NCBI GenBank assembly: GCA_007571105.1
Contig: RKRZ01000124.1
Span: 1-8,013, forward strand
Length of the DNA: 8,013 bases
Direction of reading: 5' to 3'
From: Gammaproteobacteria bacterium
GTDB taxonomy: Bacteria > Pseudomonadota > Gammaproteobacteria > Poriferisulfidales > Poriferisulfidaceae
In this document: piece after piece, positions 1 to 6,330 of the stretch
Layout: the number at the start of each line of letters is the position of its first letter
How positions within the stretch are numbered: the stretch's first letter is position 1
Notes under the pieces: generated by a model
Seen by the model: the letters and a program-made list of their open reading frames with translations, nothing else
What the model was told of the DNA's origin: nothing
The model's database searches: none
Program-made: the position numbers and the translations under genes

Positions 1-1
1 C

Positions 2-1018
2 GATTTGACTTCGGCCGTCAATGGCAATGTGCCAGCAGGTTCACGGCTGTACGAGATGCGGGATGGCAATCCGATTCTGCTGAAAAGGGCCGTGGTTTAC
101 TCTGGAGACAACATTGTGGATGCAGCCGCGAGCATAGACTCACAGACTGGTGGGCCGATTGTAACCATCAATTTGGATGCAAGAGGAGCTTCCATCAACC
201 AGAAAGTCACCGGCGAAAATGTCGGTCGACGGATGGGAGTGGTTTATCTGGAATCACAATTGCAGCCCAAACGGGATGACAGCGGGCAAATTGTTCTCGA
301 TGCACTAGGGAATCCGGTTCAGGAATCTCAGCTGGTTGAAGAAGTGATCACGGCACCGGTGATTCGAGAACAACTGGGGCGAAGGTTTCAGATTGAGGGT
401 TTAGATAGTGTAACCGAAGCCAGAGATTTAGCTCTTTTGCTGCGAGCAGGCGCGCTGGCAGCACCCGTCAATATTGTGGAAGAGCGCACGGTAGGTCCCA
501 GTCTGGGACAGCAGAACATTGAGTTGGGAGCGTTGTCTGTTCTGATCGGGTTTCTGCTCGTGATTGTGTTCATGGCGTTGTATTACCGGGTGTTTGGTTT
601 TATCGCCAATCTGGCTCTGATCGCCAACCTTGTCCTGATTATTGCGGTCATGTCACTGATTCCCGGGGCGACGCTGACGCTGCCTGGCATTGCTGGAATT
701 GTCCTGACTGTGGGTATGGCCGTTGACGCGAATGTCCTGATTTTTGAGCGGGTGCGTGAAGAGTTGGACAATGGCAATTCCCCGCAAGCCAGTATTCAGG
801 CTGGCTACAGCAAGGCGCTGTCAACGATTGCGGATGCCAATATTACGACCCTGATCGCGGCAATCGTACTGTTTGCGTTTGGCACTGGACCGATTAAAGG
901 TTTTGCTGTCACTTTGTCAATCGGAATCGTGGCTTCGATGTTTACTGCGATTATGGGCACGCGCGCTGTAATCAACTTGGTTTACGGCAACCGCCGTGTT
1001 CCGGTGCTTCAGGTGTAG
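2..1018 (+). CDS. secD: Protein translocase subunit SecD, C-terminal part (5' truncated by window edge)
   Basis: SecD pairs with SecF in the inner membrane and uses the proton gradient to help pull exported proteins through SecYEG. The open frame is already running at base 2 and ends at TAG 1016–1018. The visible 338 residues are therefore roughly the C-terminal half of a protein usually a little over 600 aa; the TTG at base 5 is not a real start. The first ~160 residues are the end of the large periplasmic P1 domain. Hydrophobic segments TM2–TM6 follow, starting near base 530. The signature GMAVDANVLIFER is present in TM4; its Asp (codon 725–727) corresponds to the proton-relay Asp519 of E. 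coli SecD. The TM5/TM6 region (ANITTLIAAIVLFAFGTG) also fits. The stop is 3 nt before secF, so the two are surely cotranscribed. yajC would be expected upstream, outside the window. Identification is very secure. Confidence 0.97.
   Translation, partial: DLTSAVNGNVPAGSRLYEMRDGNPILLKRAVVYSGDNIVDAAASIDSQTGGPIVTINLDARGASINQKVTGENVGRRMGVVYLESQLQPKRDDSGQIVLDALGNPVQESQLVEEVITAPVIREQLGRRFQIEGLDSVTEARDLALLLRAGALAAPVNIVEERTVGPSLGQQNIELGALSVLIGFLLVIVFMALYYRVFGFIANLALIANLVLIIAVMSLIPGATLTLPGIAGIVLTVGMAVDANVLIFERVREELDNGNSPQASIQAGYSKALSTIADANITTLIAAIVLFAFGTGPIKGFAVTLSIGIVASMFTAIMGTRAVINLVYGNRRVPVLQV
1011..1015 (+). promoter_or_regulatory. Probable ribosome binding site of secF
   Basis: AGGTG lies 6 nt before the secF ATG, inside the last codons of secD. 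It is a partial match to the anti-Shine-Dalgarno complement with good spacing and supports the chosen secF start. It is the best-placed such site in the window. This is a motif-based reading only. Confidence 0.45.
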
Positions 1019-1021
1019 GCA

Positions 1022-1942
1022 ATGAGGCTTCTCCCCCGACAACTCAAGATCGACTTCATGGGCAAGGCGCGCGGAGCTGCGATTCTGTCCGTCGCGTTGT
1101 TGCTTGCATCCATTGGTTCCTTATTGATGCAGGGGTTGAATTTGGGGGTGGATTTTGAAGGAGGGACATTGATCGAAGTAGGTTATCCAGAAGCGGTGGA
1201 ATTGGCTCCGATTCGCGCTCAACTAGAAACGCATGGCTTTGATCGTGCCGTCGTTCAGCATTTCGGCACAGCACAGGATGTCCTGGTTCGCCTGAAGCCG
1301 GATGATCGTCCCCAGAGCGAATTGAGTAATCAGGTGTTGGAAGCATTGCGGGGGGAGCACGAGTTGCAAATGCGTCGAGTTGAATTCGTCGGGCCACAGG
1401 TAGGAGAGGAACTTCGGGATGACGGCGGACTGGCCATGCTGTATGCGCTGGCGCTGATTCTGATCTATGTGGCACTGCGCTTTGAGTACCGCTTTTCATT
1501 CGGCGCTGTGATTGCATTGGTGCATGACGTGATCATCACCATTGGTTTCTTCTCAATTACTCAAATCGAGTTTGATCTGACCGTGTTGGCGGCAGTGCTT
1601 GCGGTCATTGGTTATTCTTTGAATGACACCATCGTTGTGTTTGACCGGATTCGAGAGAATTTCCGTCAATTGCGGCGGCATAGCAGTGAGGAAGTGCTCA
1701 ATGTCTCAATCAATCAGACACTCGCACGCACCTTGATGACTTCGTTGACGACCTTGTTGGTCTTGCTCGCGTTGTTTTTCTTCGGTGGTGAGGTGATTCA
1801 CGCCTTTTCCATTGCGCTGATTGTGGGCATCATCATAGGAACGTATTCGTCCATCTATGTGGCAGGCAGTTCGTTGCTGAAACTGGGTGTCAGTGGACGA
1901 GACCTGATGAGCACGCCGGAAGAAGTCGACGATCGCCCCTGA
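1022..1942 (+). CDS. secF: Protein translocase subunit SecF
   Basis: SecF is the smaller partner of SecD in the proton-driven export-assisting complex of the inner membrane. The 306-aa product is close to the usual length (E. coli 323). Visible layout: TM1 at about residues 18–37; the GVDFEGGT motif at 42–49 opening the periplasmic P1 domain; P1 to about 130; then TM2–TM6 between about 136 and 285, with a short charged cytoplasmic tail. The hallmark GYSLNDTIVVFDRIREN is at 197–213; N201–D202 correspond to the conserved Asn-Asp of TM4, the Asp being E. coli D213. In the periplasmic motif a Glu stands where Thr or Ser is more common (FEGG rather than FTGG), a tolerated family variation. The start ATG is 3 nt after the secD stop with AGGTG in front of it. 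The stop TGA (1940–1942) faces the lipA stop 30 nt away. Confidence 0.97.
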   Translation: MRLLPRQLKIDFMGKARGAAILSVALLLASIGSLLMQGLNLGVDFEGGTLIEVGYPEAVELAPIRAQLETHGFDRAVVQHFGTAQDVLVRLKPDDRPQSELSNQVLEALRGEHELQMRRVEFVGPQVGEELRDDGGLAMLYALALILIYVALRFEYRFSFGAVIALVHDVIITIGFFSITQIEFDLTVLAAVLAVIGYSLNDTIVVFDRIRENFRQLRRHSSEEVLNVSINQTLARTLMTSLTTLLVLLALFFFGGEVIHAFSIALIVGIIIGTYSSIYVAGSSLLKLGVSGRDLMSTPEEVDDRP

Positions 1943-1956
1943 CTGGACGATAGAGC

Positions 1957-1972
1957 ATCGGCAGAGGCCGGT
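1957..1972. terminator. Weak hairpin in the secF/lipA convergent spacer
   Basis: The 30-nt spacer between the two convergent stop codons holds one small inverted repeat: CGGC, a four-base loop AGAG, then GCCG. The stem can be extended by one wobble and one A–T pair to 6 bp. Neither strand has a run of T after the stem, so it does not meet the usual definition of an intrinsic terminator. It is listed as the only structural candidate between the two operons. It may be chance, with termination being Rho-dependent or lying inside the neighbouring genes. Confidence 0.2.
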
Positions 1973-2929
1973 TCAATGCGTATTGATGCGGTAGGCAAAG
2001 GCGCCAGAAACTTGTTCGTCCGCGTGATAAGAGGAGCGTACCAGGGGGCCGCTCGCGACTTGCGTGAAGCCTATGGAATGGGCTTCTCTGCCTAACTGTG
2101 CAAATTCTTCCGGTGTGACGTAACGCATAACCGGGTAGTGGTGCGGCGTCGGTTGCAGATATTGGCCCAGTGTCAGCATCCGACATCCAGCTTCATACAA
2201 ATCCTGCATTGTGGTGCGAACCTGGTCCAAGCTCTCTCCCAATCCCAGCATCAACCCAGATTTGGTCGGAATCTGTGGATGCGCACGCCCATATCGTCTC
2301 AGCAATTCAAGGGAATGTTCGTAGTCGGCGCCGGGACGCACGGCGGCATAGAGCTGCGGCACGGTCTCCAGGTTGTGATTGAACACATCGGGGACACATT
2401 CGTTCAATTCCGCAAGTGCCCAGTCCACACGGCCGCGGAAATCAGGGACCAGAACTTCGATTCGCGTTTGTGGTGACTGTGTTCGAATGGCGCGAATGCA
2501 TTGCGCAAAATGCCGGCTCCCGCCATCACGCAGGTCATCCCGATCCACCGAGGTTAATACGATATGGTCCAACCGCATGTGCGCGATGGCTTCGGCAAGA
2601 CGTTGGGGTTCCTGTTCATCTGGCGGCAGCGGTCGCCCGTGTGCGACATCGCAGAATGCACATCGGCGGGTGCATATGTCTCCCAGAATCATGAATGTGG
2701 CGGTGCCGGCACCGAAGCATTCAGGCAGGTTGGGGCAAGAGGCTTCTTCGCAGACGGTATGCAAGGCATGGGCGCGCAATAATTCCCGAGTTTCGCGAAC
2801 GCGCGGATGATGCCGCAGGCGAATGCGCAGCCAATCGGGTTTGCGCGGCAATGCAGGGGGCTCTGGGGGACGAACGCGAATGCGCGAGAGTTTTTGCTCG
2901 GCGCTTTGCTTGGTGCCGGCGGGAAGCAT
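1973..2929 (-). CDS. lipA: Lipoyl synthase LipA (radical SAM)
   Basis: LipA inserts two sulfur atoms at C6 and C8 of octanoyl groups already attached to lipoyl domains (2-oxoacid dehydrogenases, glycine cleavage H protein), completing lipoate synthesis in the cytoplasm. The 318-aa product matches the usual length (E. coli 321). The auxiliary cluster motif CX4CX5C is C60, C65, C71 in CEEASCPNLPEC. The radical-SAM motif CX3CX2C is C86, C90, C93 in CTRRCAFC. The C-terminal RSSYHA motif at 298–303 includes the serine that ligates the auxiliary 4Fe-4S cluster. The frame is open 30 codons further upstream, but the ATG at 2929 is preferred: it gives the normal family length and overlaps the lipB stop by one base (TAATG). 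No Shine-Dalgarno sequence is visible, which suggests translation coupled to lipB. It is the last gene of the minus-strand operon. Confidence 0.97.
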   Translation of the reverse strand: MLPAGTKQSAEQKLSRIRVRPPEPPALPRKPDWLRIRLRHHPRVRETRELLRAHALHTVCEEASCPNLPECFGAGTATFMILGDICTRRCAFCDVAHGRPLPPDEQEPQRLAEAIAHMRLDHIVLTSVDRDDLRDGGSRHFAQCIRAIRTQSPQTRIEVLVPDFRGRVDWALAELNECVPDVFNHNLETVPQLYAAVRPGADYEHSLELLRRYGRAHPQIPTKSGLMLGLGESLDQVRTTMQDLYEAGCRMLTLGQYLQPTPHHYPVMRYVTPEEFAQLGREAHSIGFTQVASGPLVRSSYHADEQVSGAFAYRINTH

Positions 2930-3564
2930 TATGTAAAAGCGCGGTCGTGGTATAGGGCACGCTTGAGGTGGGGAAGCAATCGTTGTGCGGTCCGCTCCAC
3001 ACTGTCGAAGACACCGCATTCATGCAGGCTGGTCATGGTCAAAGATGGGTTGCCGCAGACGCAGAACTTTTTGAACAGGCGAAGGTCTGGTGCGACATTG
3101 AGAGCCAGACCGTGGAAGCTGTGCCCGCGGTTGATGCGCAGGCCGATCGAGGCAATTTTGTTGTCTCGCACATAAACGCCGGGCAAACTGTCACGGCGAT
3201 GTGCCGGGACGTTGCGCTCGGTCAACAGAGAGATCACGGCGTCTTCCAGGCATGCGACCAGCGTGCGCACTCCCAAGCCGATGCGGTGCAAGTTCAGCAG
3301 CGTGTAGACGATCAACTGTCCTGGAGCGTGGCAGGTGGTTTGGCCTCCACGACTGCTGCGCACGACGGGGATGTCGCATTCGGGGAGGACGTCCGATGCG
3401 CTCGCGCTCACGCCAAGGGTGATTACTGCCGGATGCTGCAATACCCAAAACTCGTCGGCAGAAGAGGAATCGCGCTGTGCCACGGCCGTTTGCATGGCAC
3501 GCTCGCAATCGGAATAATCCATCAACCCCAGGTGCTGAATAATGGGAGGAGGACAGTGTGTCAT
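2929..3564 (-). CDS. lipB: Octanoyltransferase LipB
   Basis: LipB (octanoyl-ACP:protein N-octanoyltransferase) moves octanoate from acyl carrier protein to the lysine of lipoyl domains, providing the substrate for LipA encoded next. The 211-aa length is normal (E. coli 213). The substrate-pocket motif RGGQTTCHAPGQ is at residues 72–83 with the conserved His79. The catalytic pair is present: Lys136 in KIASIGLRI and Cys170 in CVCG. The GHSFHGLALNV segment at 147–157 is also typical. Small departures from the common pattern are Ala80 where HGPGQ normally has Gly, and SLPGVYV after R123–R124 instead of a PDAPGVYV-like stretch. The ATG overlaps the upstream aminotransferase stop by 4 nt (ATGA), and the stop overlaps lipA by 1 nt. 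Catalytic residues are intact, so an active enzyme is expected. Confidence 0.96.
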   Translation of the reverse strand: MTHCPPPIIQHLGLMDYSDCERAMQTAVAQRDSSSADEFWVLQHPAVITLGVSASASDVLPECDIPVVRSSRGGQTTCHAPGQLIVYTLLNLHRIGLGVRTLVACLEDAVISLLTERNVPAHRRDSLPGVYVRDNKIASIGLRINRGHSFHGLALNVAPDLRLFKKFCVCGNPSLTMTSLHECGVFDSVERTAQRLLPHLKRALYHDRAFT

Positions 3565-4391
3565 CCGTTAAGGCAGTATTCTTGGTACCAGCCACGCAAT
3601 TGCTCGGTCATTGGCCCAACAGTCCCGTCTCCGATGGGTGCATCATCAACTTTGATGACCGGCATGATGCCGCGCGTCGAGCCGGTCAACCAGACTTCTT
3701 CGGTGTTGCGCATTTCTTCCAGGCTCAAGTCGGTCTCACGATATTCTACGCCGTGCTCGCGCAACAATTGCAAGGCCAACTTTCGTGTGACTCCCGGCAA
3801 GATGGTGGGGCCCAGTTCCGGAGTCCGGATCATGCCCTCGACCACGGCGAAGACATTGCTGGTGGCTCCCTCTGTGATGTTACCGTTGCGGTGCAGGATG
3901 GCTTCGCCGGCGTTTTGTTCTCGCGCGCTTTGGGTTGCCATTACGGTTTCCAGCAACATGGTGGATTTAATGAAGCAACGTCCCCAGCGCCGGTCTTCCC
4001 GGGTGATGGCGTGCGTGCTGTCGGGAGGCTCGCCCATGGCTTTGACCATTCCGAACACGGTGGGGGTGGTGTCGCAATAATGCTTTACAAAGGGTGCATC
4101 GCTTGGCATGACGCCGCGGGTCACCTGGAGATAGACCAGACAATCAGGGTCGGGGCTTGCTTCGATCAGGCGCCCTACAATTTCATCCCAGTCCGAAGGC
4201 TCTTGAATCTGTATGGCGGCCAGGCTGTTGCGCAGTCGCGTGAGGTGGTCTGCCAGGCAGCGCGGGCGTCCTTGATGGATGGGAATCATTTCATAGACGC
4301 CGTCCGAAAATAAAAACCCGCGGTCCATTACCGGGATTGCCAACTCTTCCAGTGGCCGGTAATCGCCGTTCAGATAAGCGGGTGTCGTCAT
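3561..4391 (-). CDS. dat: Class IV PLP aminotransferase, D-amino acid transaminase-like
   Basis: This is a fold-type IV pyridoxal-phosphate enzyme of the D-amino acid transaminase/branched-chain transaminase/aminodeoxychorismate lyase superfamily. It is 276 aa, the usual size. Visible hallmarks: YLNG near the N-terminus; DRGFLFSDGVYE at 23–34; the QVTRGV strand at 89–94; the PLP Schiff-base lysine K142 in RCFIKSTMLLETV; E174 in ITEGATSN, matching the conserved Glu that contacts the PLP ring nitrogen; and phosphate-loop segments ILPGVTRK (197–204) and TGSTRG. Overall similarity favours the dat-type proteins often found beside dacA, which would interconvert D-alanine and D-glutamate for peptidoglycan. 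However, the Arg-x-His pair after TRG that binds the substrate carboxylate in Bacillus D-AAT is replaced by S97 and A99, and the loop before PTVF looks longer. Substrate is therefore uncertain. It starts 2 nt after the dacA stop and overlaps lipB by 4 nt. Confidence 0.85.
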   Translation of the reverse strand: MTTPAYLNGDYRPLEELAIPVMDRGFLFSDGVYEMIPIHQGRPRCLADHLTRLRNSLAAIQIQEPSDWDEIVGRLIEASPDPDCLVYLQVTRGVMPSDAPFVKHYCDTTPTVFGMVKAMGEPPDSTHAITREDRRWGRCFIKSTMLLETVMATQSAREQNAGEAILHRNGNITEGATSNVFAVVEGMIRTPELGPTILPGVTRKLALQLLREHGVEYRETDLSLEEMRNTEEVWLTGSTRGIMPVIKVDDAPIGDGTVGPMTEQLRGWYQEYCLNG

Positions 4392-4393
4392 GA

Positions 4394-5539
4394 TCAGCGG
4401 GTCAGCAGGACCAGGAAATCTTTCAGCCGCGTAAACAGGCTTCCCTTCGGGATGTCCTGCAGGGCAATTGCCGGTAACGTCGCCAGCACTTCGCCATCGA
4501 GACTGATTTCGAGTTTGCCGATTTTTTGTCCCTTGCGAATCGGGGCTTCGAGATCTTTATGCAGATGCCAAGTGTCCTTGAGTCTGTCTCGCGCATTCAG
4601 CGGAAAAGTCATGAGATGGTCTTGCGCAATGCCAACCGGAACGCTCCGTTCGTCCGAATACCAAACAAGGACTTTCGTTCGAGGTTCCATGGCGGTGTGC
4701 GTGACTTCGGTGCGAAAGAACCGGAAGCCCCATTTCAGCAGGGCGCGTGTGTCGCGAACCCGTAGAGAAGGGCTGCGTGCTCCCAGCACAACTGAAATCA
4801 GGCGCATGTCTCCAAGATCTGCCCGATAGGCGCTGGCGGCCAGGCAATATTGGGCGTTTTGGGTGTATCCGGTCTTGATGCCATCAACGGTGTCATCGAG
4901 CCACAGGAGCCGGTTTCGATTTGGTTGCGTGATTTTGTTCCATGTGTATTCCCGCTCTTTGAACATGCGGTAATAGTTGGGGTAGTCCCGAATCAGCACG
5001 CGCGATAATTCGGCGATGTCCCGGGCCGACATGTAGTGCTGTTTGCCGCCCAAGCCAGTGGTGTCCGTGAAATAGGTCTGTTCGAGTCCCATGGCCTGCG
5101 CCGTTTGGTTCATCATGGCGACGAAGGCTTCTTCTGTGCCGGCAATATGTTCGGCCAGCGCAATACTGGAGTCGTTGCCGGATTGCACGATAACCCCGCG
5201 CAGCAATTCAATAACCGGGACCTTGCTGTTGACTTCGACAAACATCCGGGAGCCGATCGCCCGTCGGGCTCGGCGGCTGATGGTGACCAGCTCGTCTTCC
5301 CGAATCAGGCCCTCGCGCAAGGCCTGAAGCGCCAGATAGATGGTCATGATTTTGGTCAGGCTGGCAGGCTCGTAACGCTCGTCCGGGCGGGACTGTGCGA
5401 GCACGGCACCCGTCTGGGCATCCATCAGGATGTAGGCTTTGGATTGCAGAGGTGGCGCATTGGGAATCGGTAGATTGGCGATTGCCGCGCCATGCAGAAG
5501 GAGCAGTAAGAGAAGAGAGAATCGAAACTTGAAGGTCAT
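4394..5539 (-). CDS. dacA: D-alanyl-D-alanine carboxypeptidase (PBP5/6 family)
   Basis: This low-molecular-mass penicillin-binding protein removes the terminal D-Ala from peptidoglycan pentapeptides in the periplasm, limiting cross-linking and helping maintain cell shape. The 381-aa product has a leucine-rich signal peptide with likely cleavage after AIA (residues 19–21). All three active-site motifs are present: SxxK as S60-LT-K63, SGN at 120–122 and KTG at 222–224. Family blocks around them include GSRMFVEV, TVDGIKTG and RLISVVLGA. A PBP5-type C-terminal beta domain occupies about 280–365. The tail KGSLFTRLKDFLVLL is the amphipathic helix that anchors such enzymes to the outer face of the inner membrane. 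The residues after KTG read YTQNAQ, where HT…AG is usual. The ATG overlaps the rlpA stop by 4 nt (ATGA). An AAAGAG element ends only 2 nt before the start, too close for a good ribosome binding site. Confidence 0.96.
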   Translation of the reverse strand: MTFKFRFSLLLLLLLHGAAIANLPIPNAPPLQSKAYILMDAQTGAVLAQSRPDERYEPASLTKIMTIYLALQALREGLIREDELVTISRRARRAIGSRMFVEVNSKVPVIELLRGVIVQSGNDSSIALAEHIAGTEEAFVAMMNQTAQAMGLEQTYFTDTTGLGGKQHYMSARDIAELSRVLIRDYPNYYRMFKEREYTWNKITQPNRNRLLWLDDTVDGIKTGYTQNAQYCLAASAYRADLGDMRLISVVLGARSPSLRVRDTRALLKWGFRFFRTEVTHTAMEPRTKVLVWYSDERSVPVGIAQDHLMTFPLNARDRLKDTWHLHKDLEAPIRKGQKIGKLEISLDGEVLATLPAIALQDIPKGSLFTRLKDFLVLLTR

Positions 5540-6330
5540 GGCTCTTTTGTTGGAATAGGAATGGGAGTGGTTTTTGTAATACCAAAGACACGCAAACGTT
5601 TTATTGCCTGTTCGACTTCGTGGGCACTTTTAAGTGGTCCATGTAGCACCCGGAACAGGCGATCGTTGCGCACATTGTTGCGCACGGTCAGTCGTGTCAT
5701 GCCGCGTTTGGCCAATTTGCTGCGAAAATTTACGGCATTGGCTCGATCGGAGAACGCAGCCAATTGCAAATATAACGGTTGGCGCGGGGCTGTCTTACTG
5801 GGTCCCTGCAACGCCCGAACTTCGACCGGGGCGATGCCGCTTTCACGGATTCCAAGTTTTTTTGCCGCCTGGTAGGACAGGTCAATAATGCGATTTGGCT
5901 TGAAGGGACCGCGATCGTTGACGCGCACGGTAATTGTGTTGCCATTTCTCAGATGTGTGACGCGCACCCATGAAGGCAGCGGCAAGGTTTTGTGCGCGGC
6001 AGAAAGTTTATGCATGTCAAATATTTCTTTGTTGGAGGTCTCTTTGCCATGAAACTTTGGTCCGTACCAAGAGGCAATTCCGCGCTCGACATAACCGTCA
6101 GCAGAATCGAGCACTCGGTAATGAATGCCATCGACTTCGTAGCTGGCAGGGTTGCCGTAAAGGCTCAGCGCCTCCAAGGGAAATTTGCCCCCTGTCCCGG
6201 TCTCGGTTGCTGCGGTCGCATTTTGGTCTGCTTTCGCCTTCTGCGTGGGAGAGGCCGGATCTGATAGAGCCGTACAGGCTGTGGCGAAAACGAATGCCGA
6301 ATGAAGCACGACCAGTCTAGTCCACGTCAT
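5536..6330 (-). CDS. rlpA: Septal/rare lipoprotein RlpA, lytic transglycosylase with SPOR domain
   Basis: RlpA proteins bind peptidoglycan denuded of stem peptides at division sites; in Pseudomonas RlpA is a lytic transglycosylase acting on such glycan. The 264-aa product has a short signal peptide with a candidate lipid-attachment Cys19. A linker follows, then the block LYGNPASYEV (57–66) common before the catalytic domain. The double-psi beta-barrel domain spans about 83–172 (GIASWYG … VNDRGPF … RIIDLS). E102, H113 and D139 have the spacing expected for the catalytic Glu, His and Asp of P. aeruginosa RlpA. A C-terminal SPOR domain lies at about 185–255 (LYLQLAAFSDRANAVNF). The lipobox FATAC has Ala at −3 where Leu is usual, so lipidation is likely but not certain. 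The ATG lies 14 nt inside the end of mltB with no visible Shine-Dalgarno sequence. The stop overlaps dacA by 4 nt. Confidence 0.95.
   Translation of the reverse strand: MTWTRLVVLHSAFVFATACTALSDPASPTQKAKADQNATAATETGTGGKFPLEALSLYGNPASYEVDGIHYRVLDSADGYVERGIASWYGPKFHGKETSNKEIFDMHKLSAAHKTLPLPSWVRVTHLRNGNTITVRVNDRGPFKPNRIIDLSYQAAKKLGIRESGIAPVEVRALQGPSKTAPRQPLYLQLAAFSDRANAVNFRSKLAKRGMTRLTVRNNVRNDRLFRVLHGPLKSAHEVEQAIKRLRVFGITKTTPIPIPTKEP

Noticed and set aside
1056..1517. A 153-codon minus-strand open frame inside secF
   Set aside because: It is fully antisense to a highly conserved gene, and its peptide is low-complexity and rich in Arg, Pro and Ser.
2929..3019. N-terminal extension of LipA by 30 residues from an upstream ATG
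   Set aside because: It would overlap lipB by about 90 nt and exceed normal LipA length. The ATG sharing a base with the lipB stop fits the junction pattern of the operon.
2968..4080. A 370-codon open frame on the plus strand opposite lipB and the aminotransferase gene
   Set aside because: It lies wholly antisense to two genes with intact catalytic motifs, has no recognisable domain, and its composition is what the opposite strand of conserved coding sequence would give.
3558..4313. A 251-codon plus-strand open frame opposite the aminotransferase gene
   Set aside because: It is a shadow of a conserved gene with no family motif, membrane pattern or convincing ribosome binding site.
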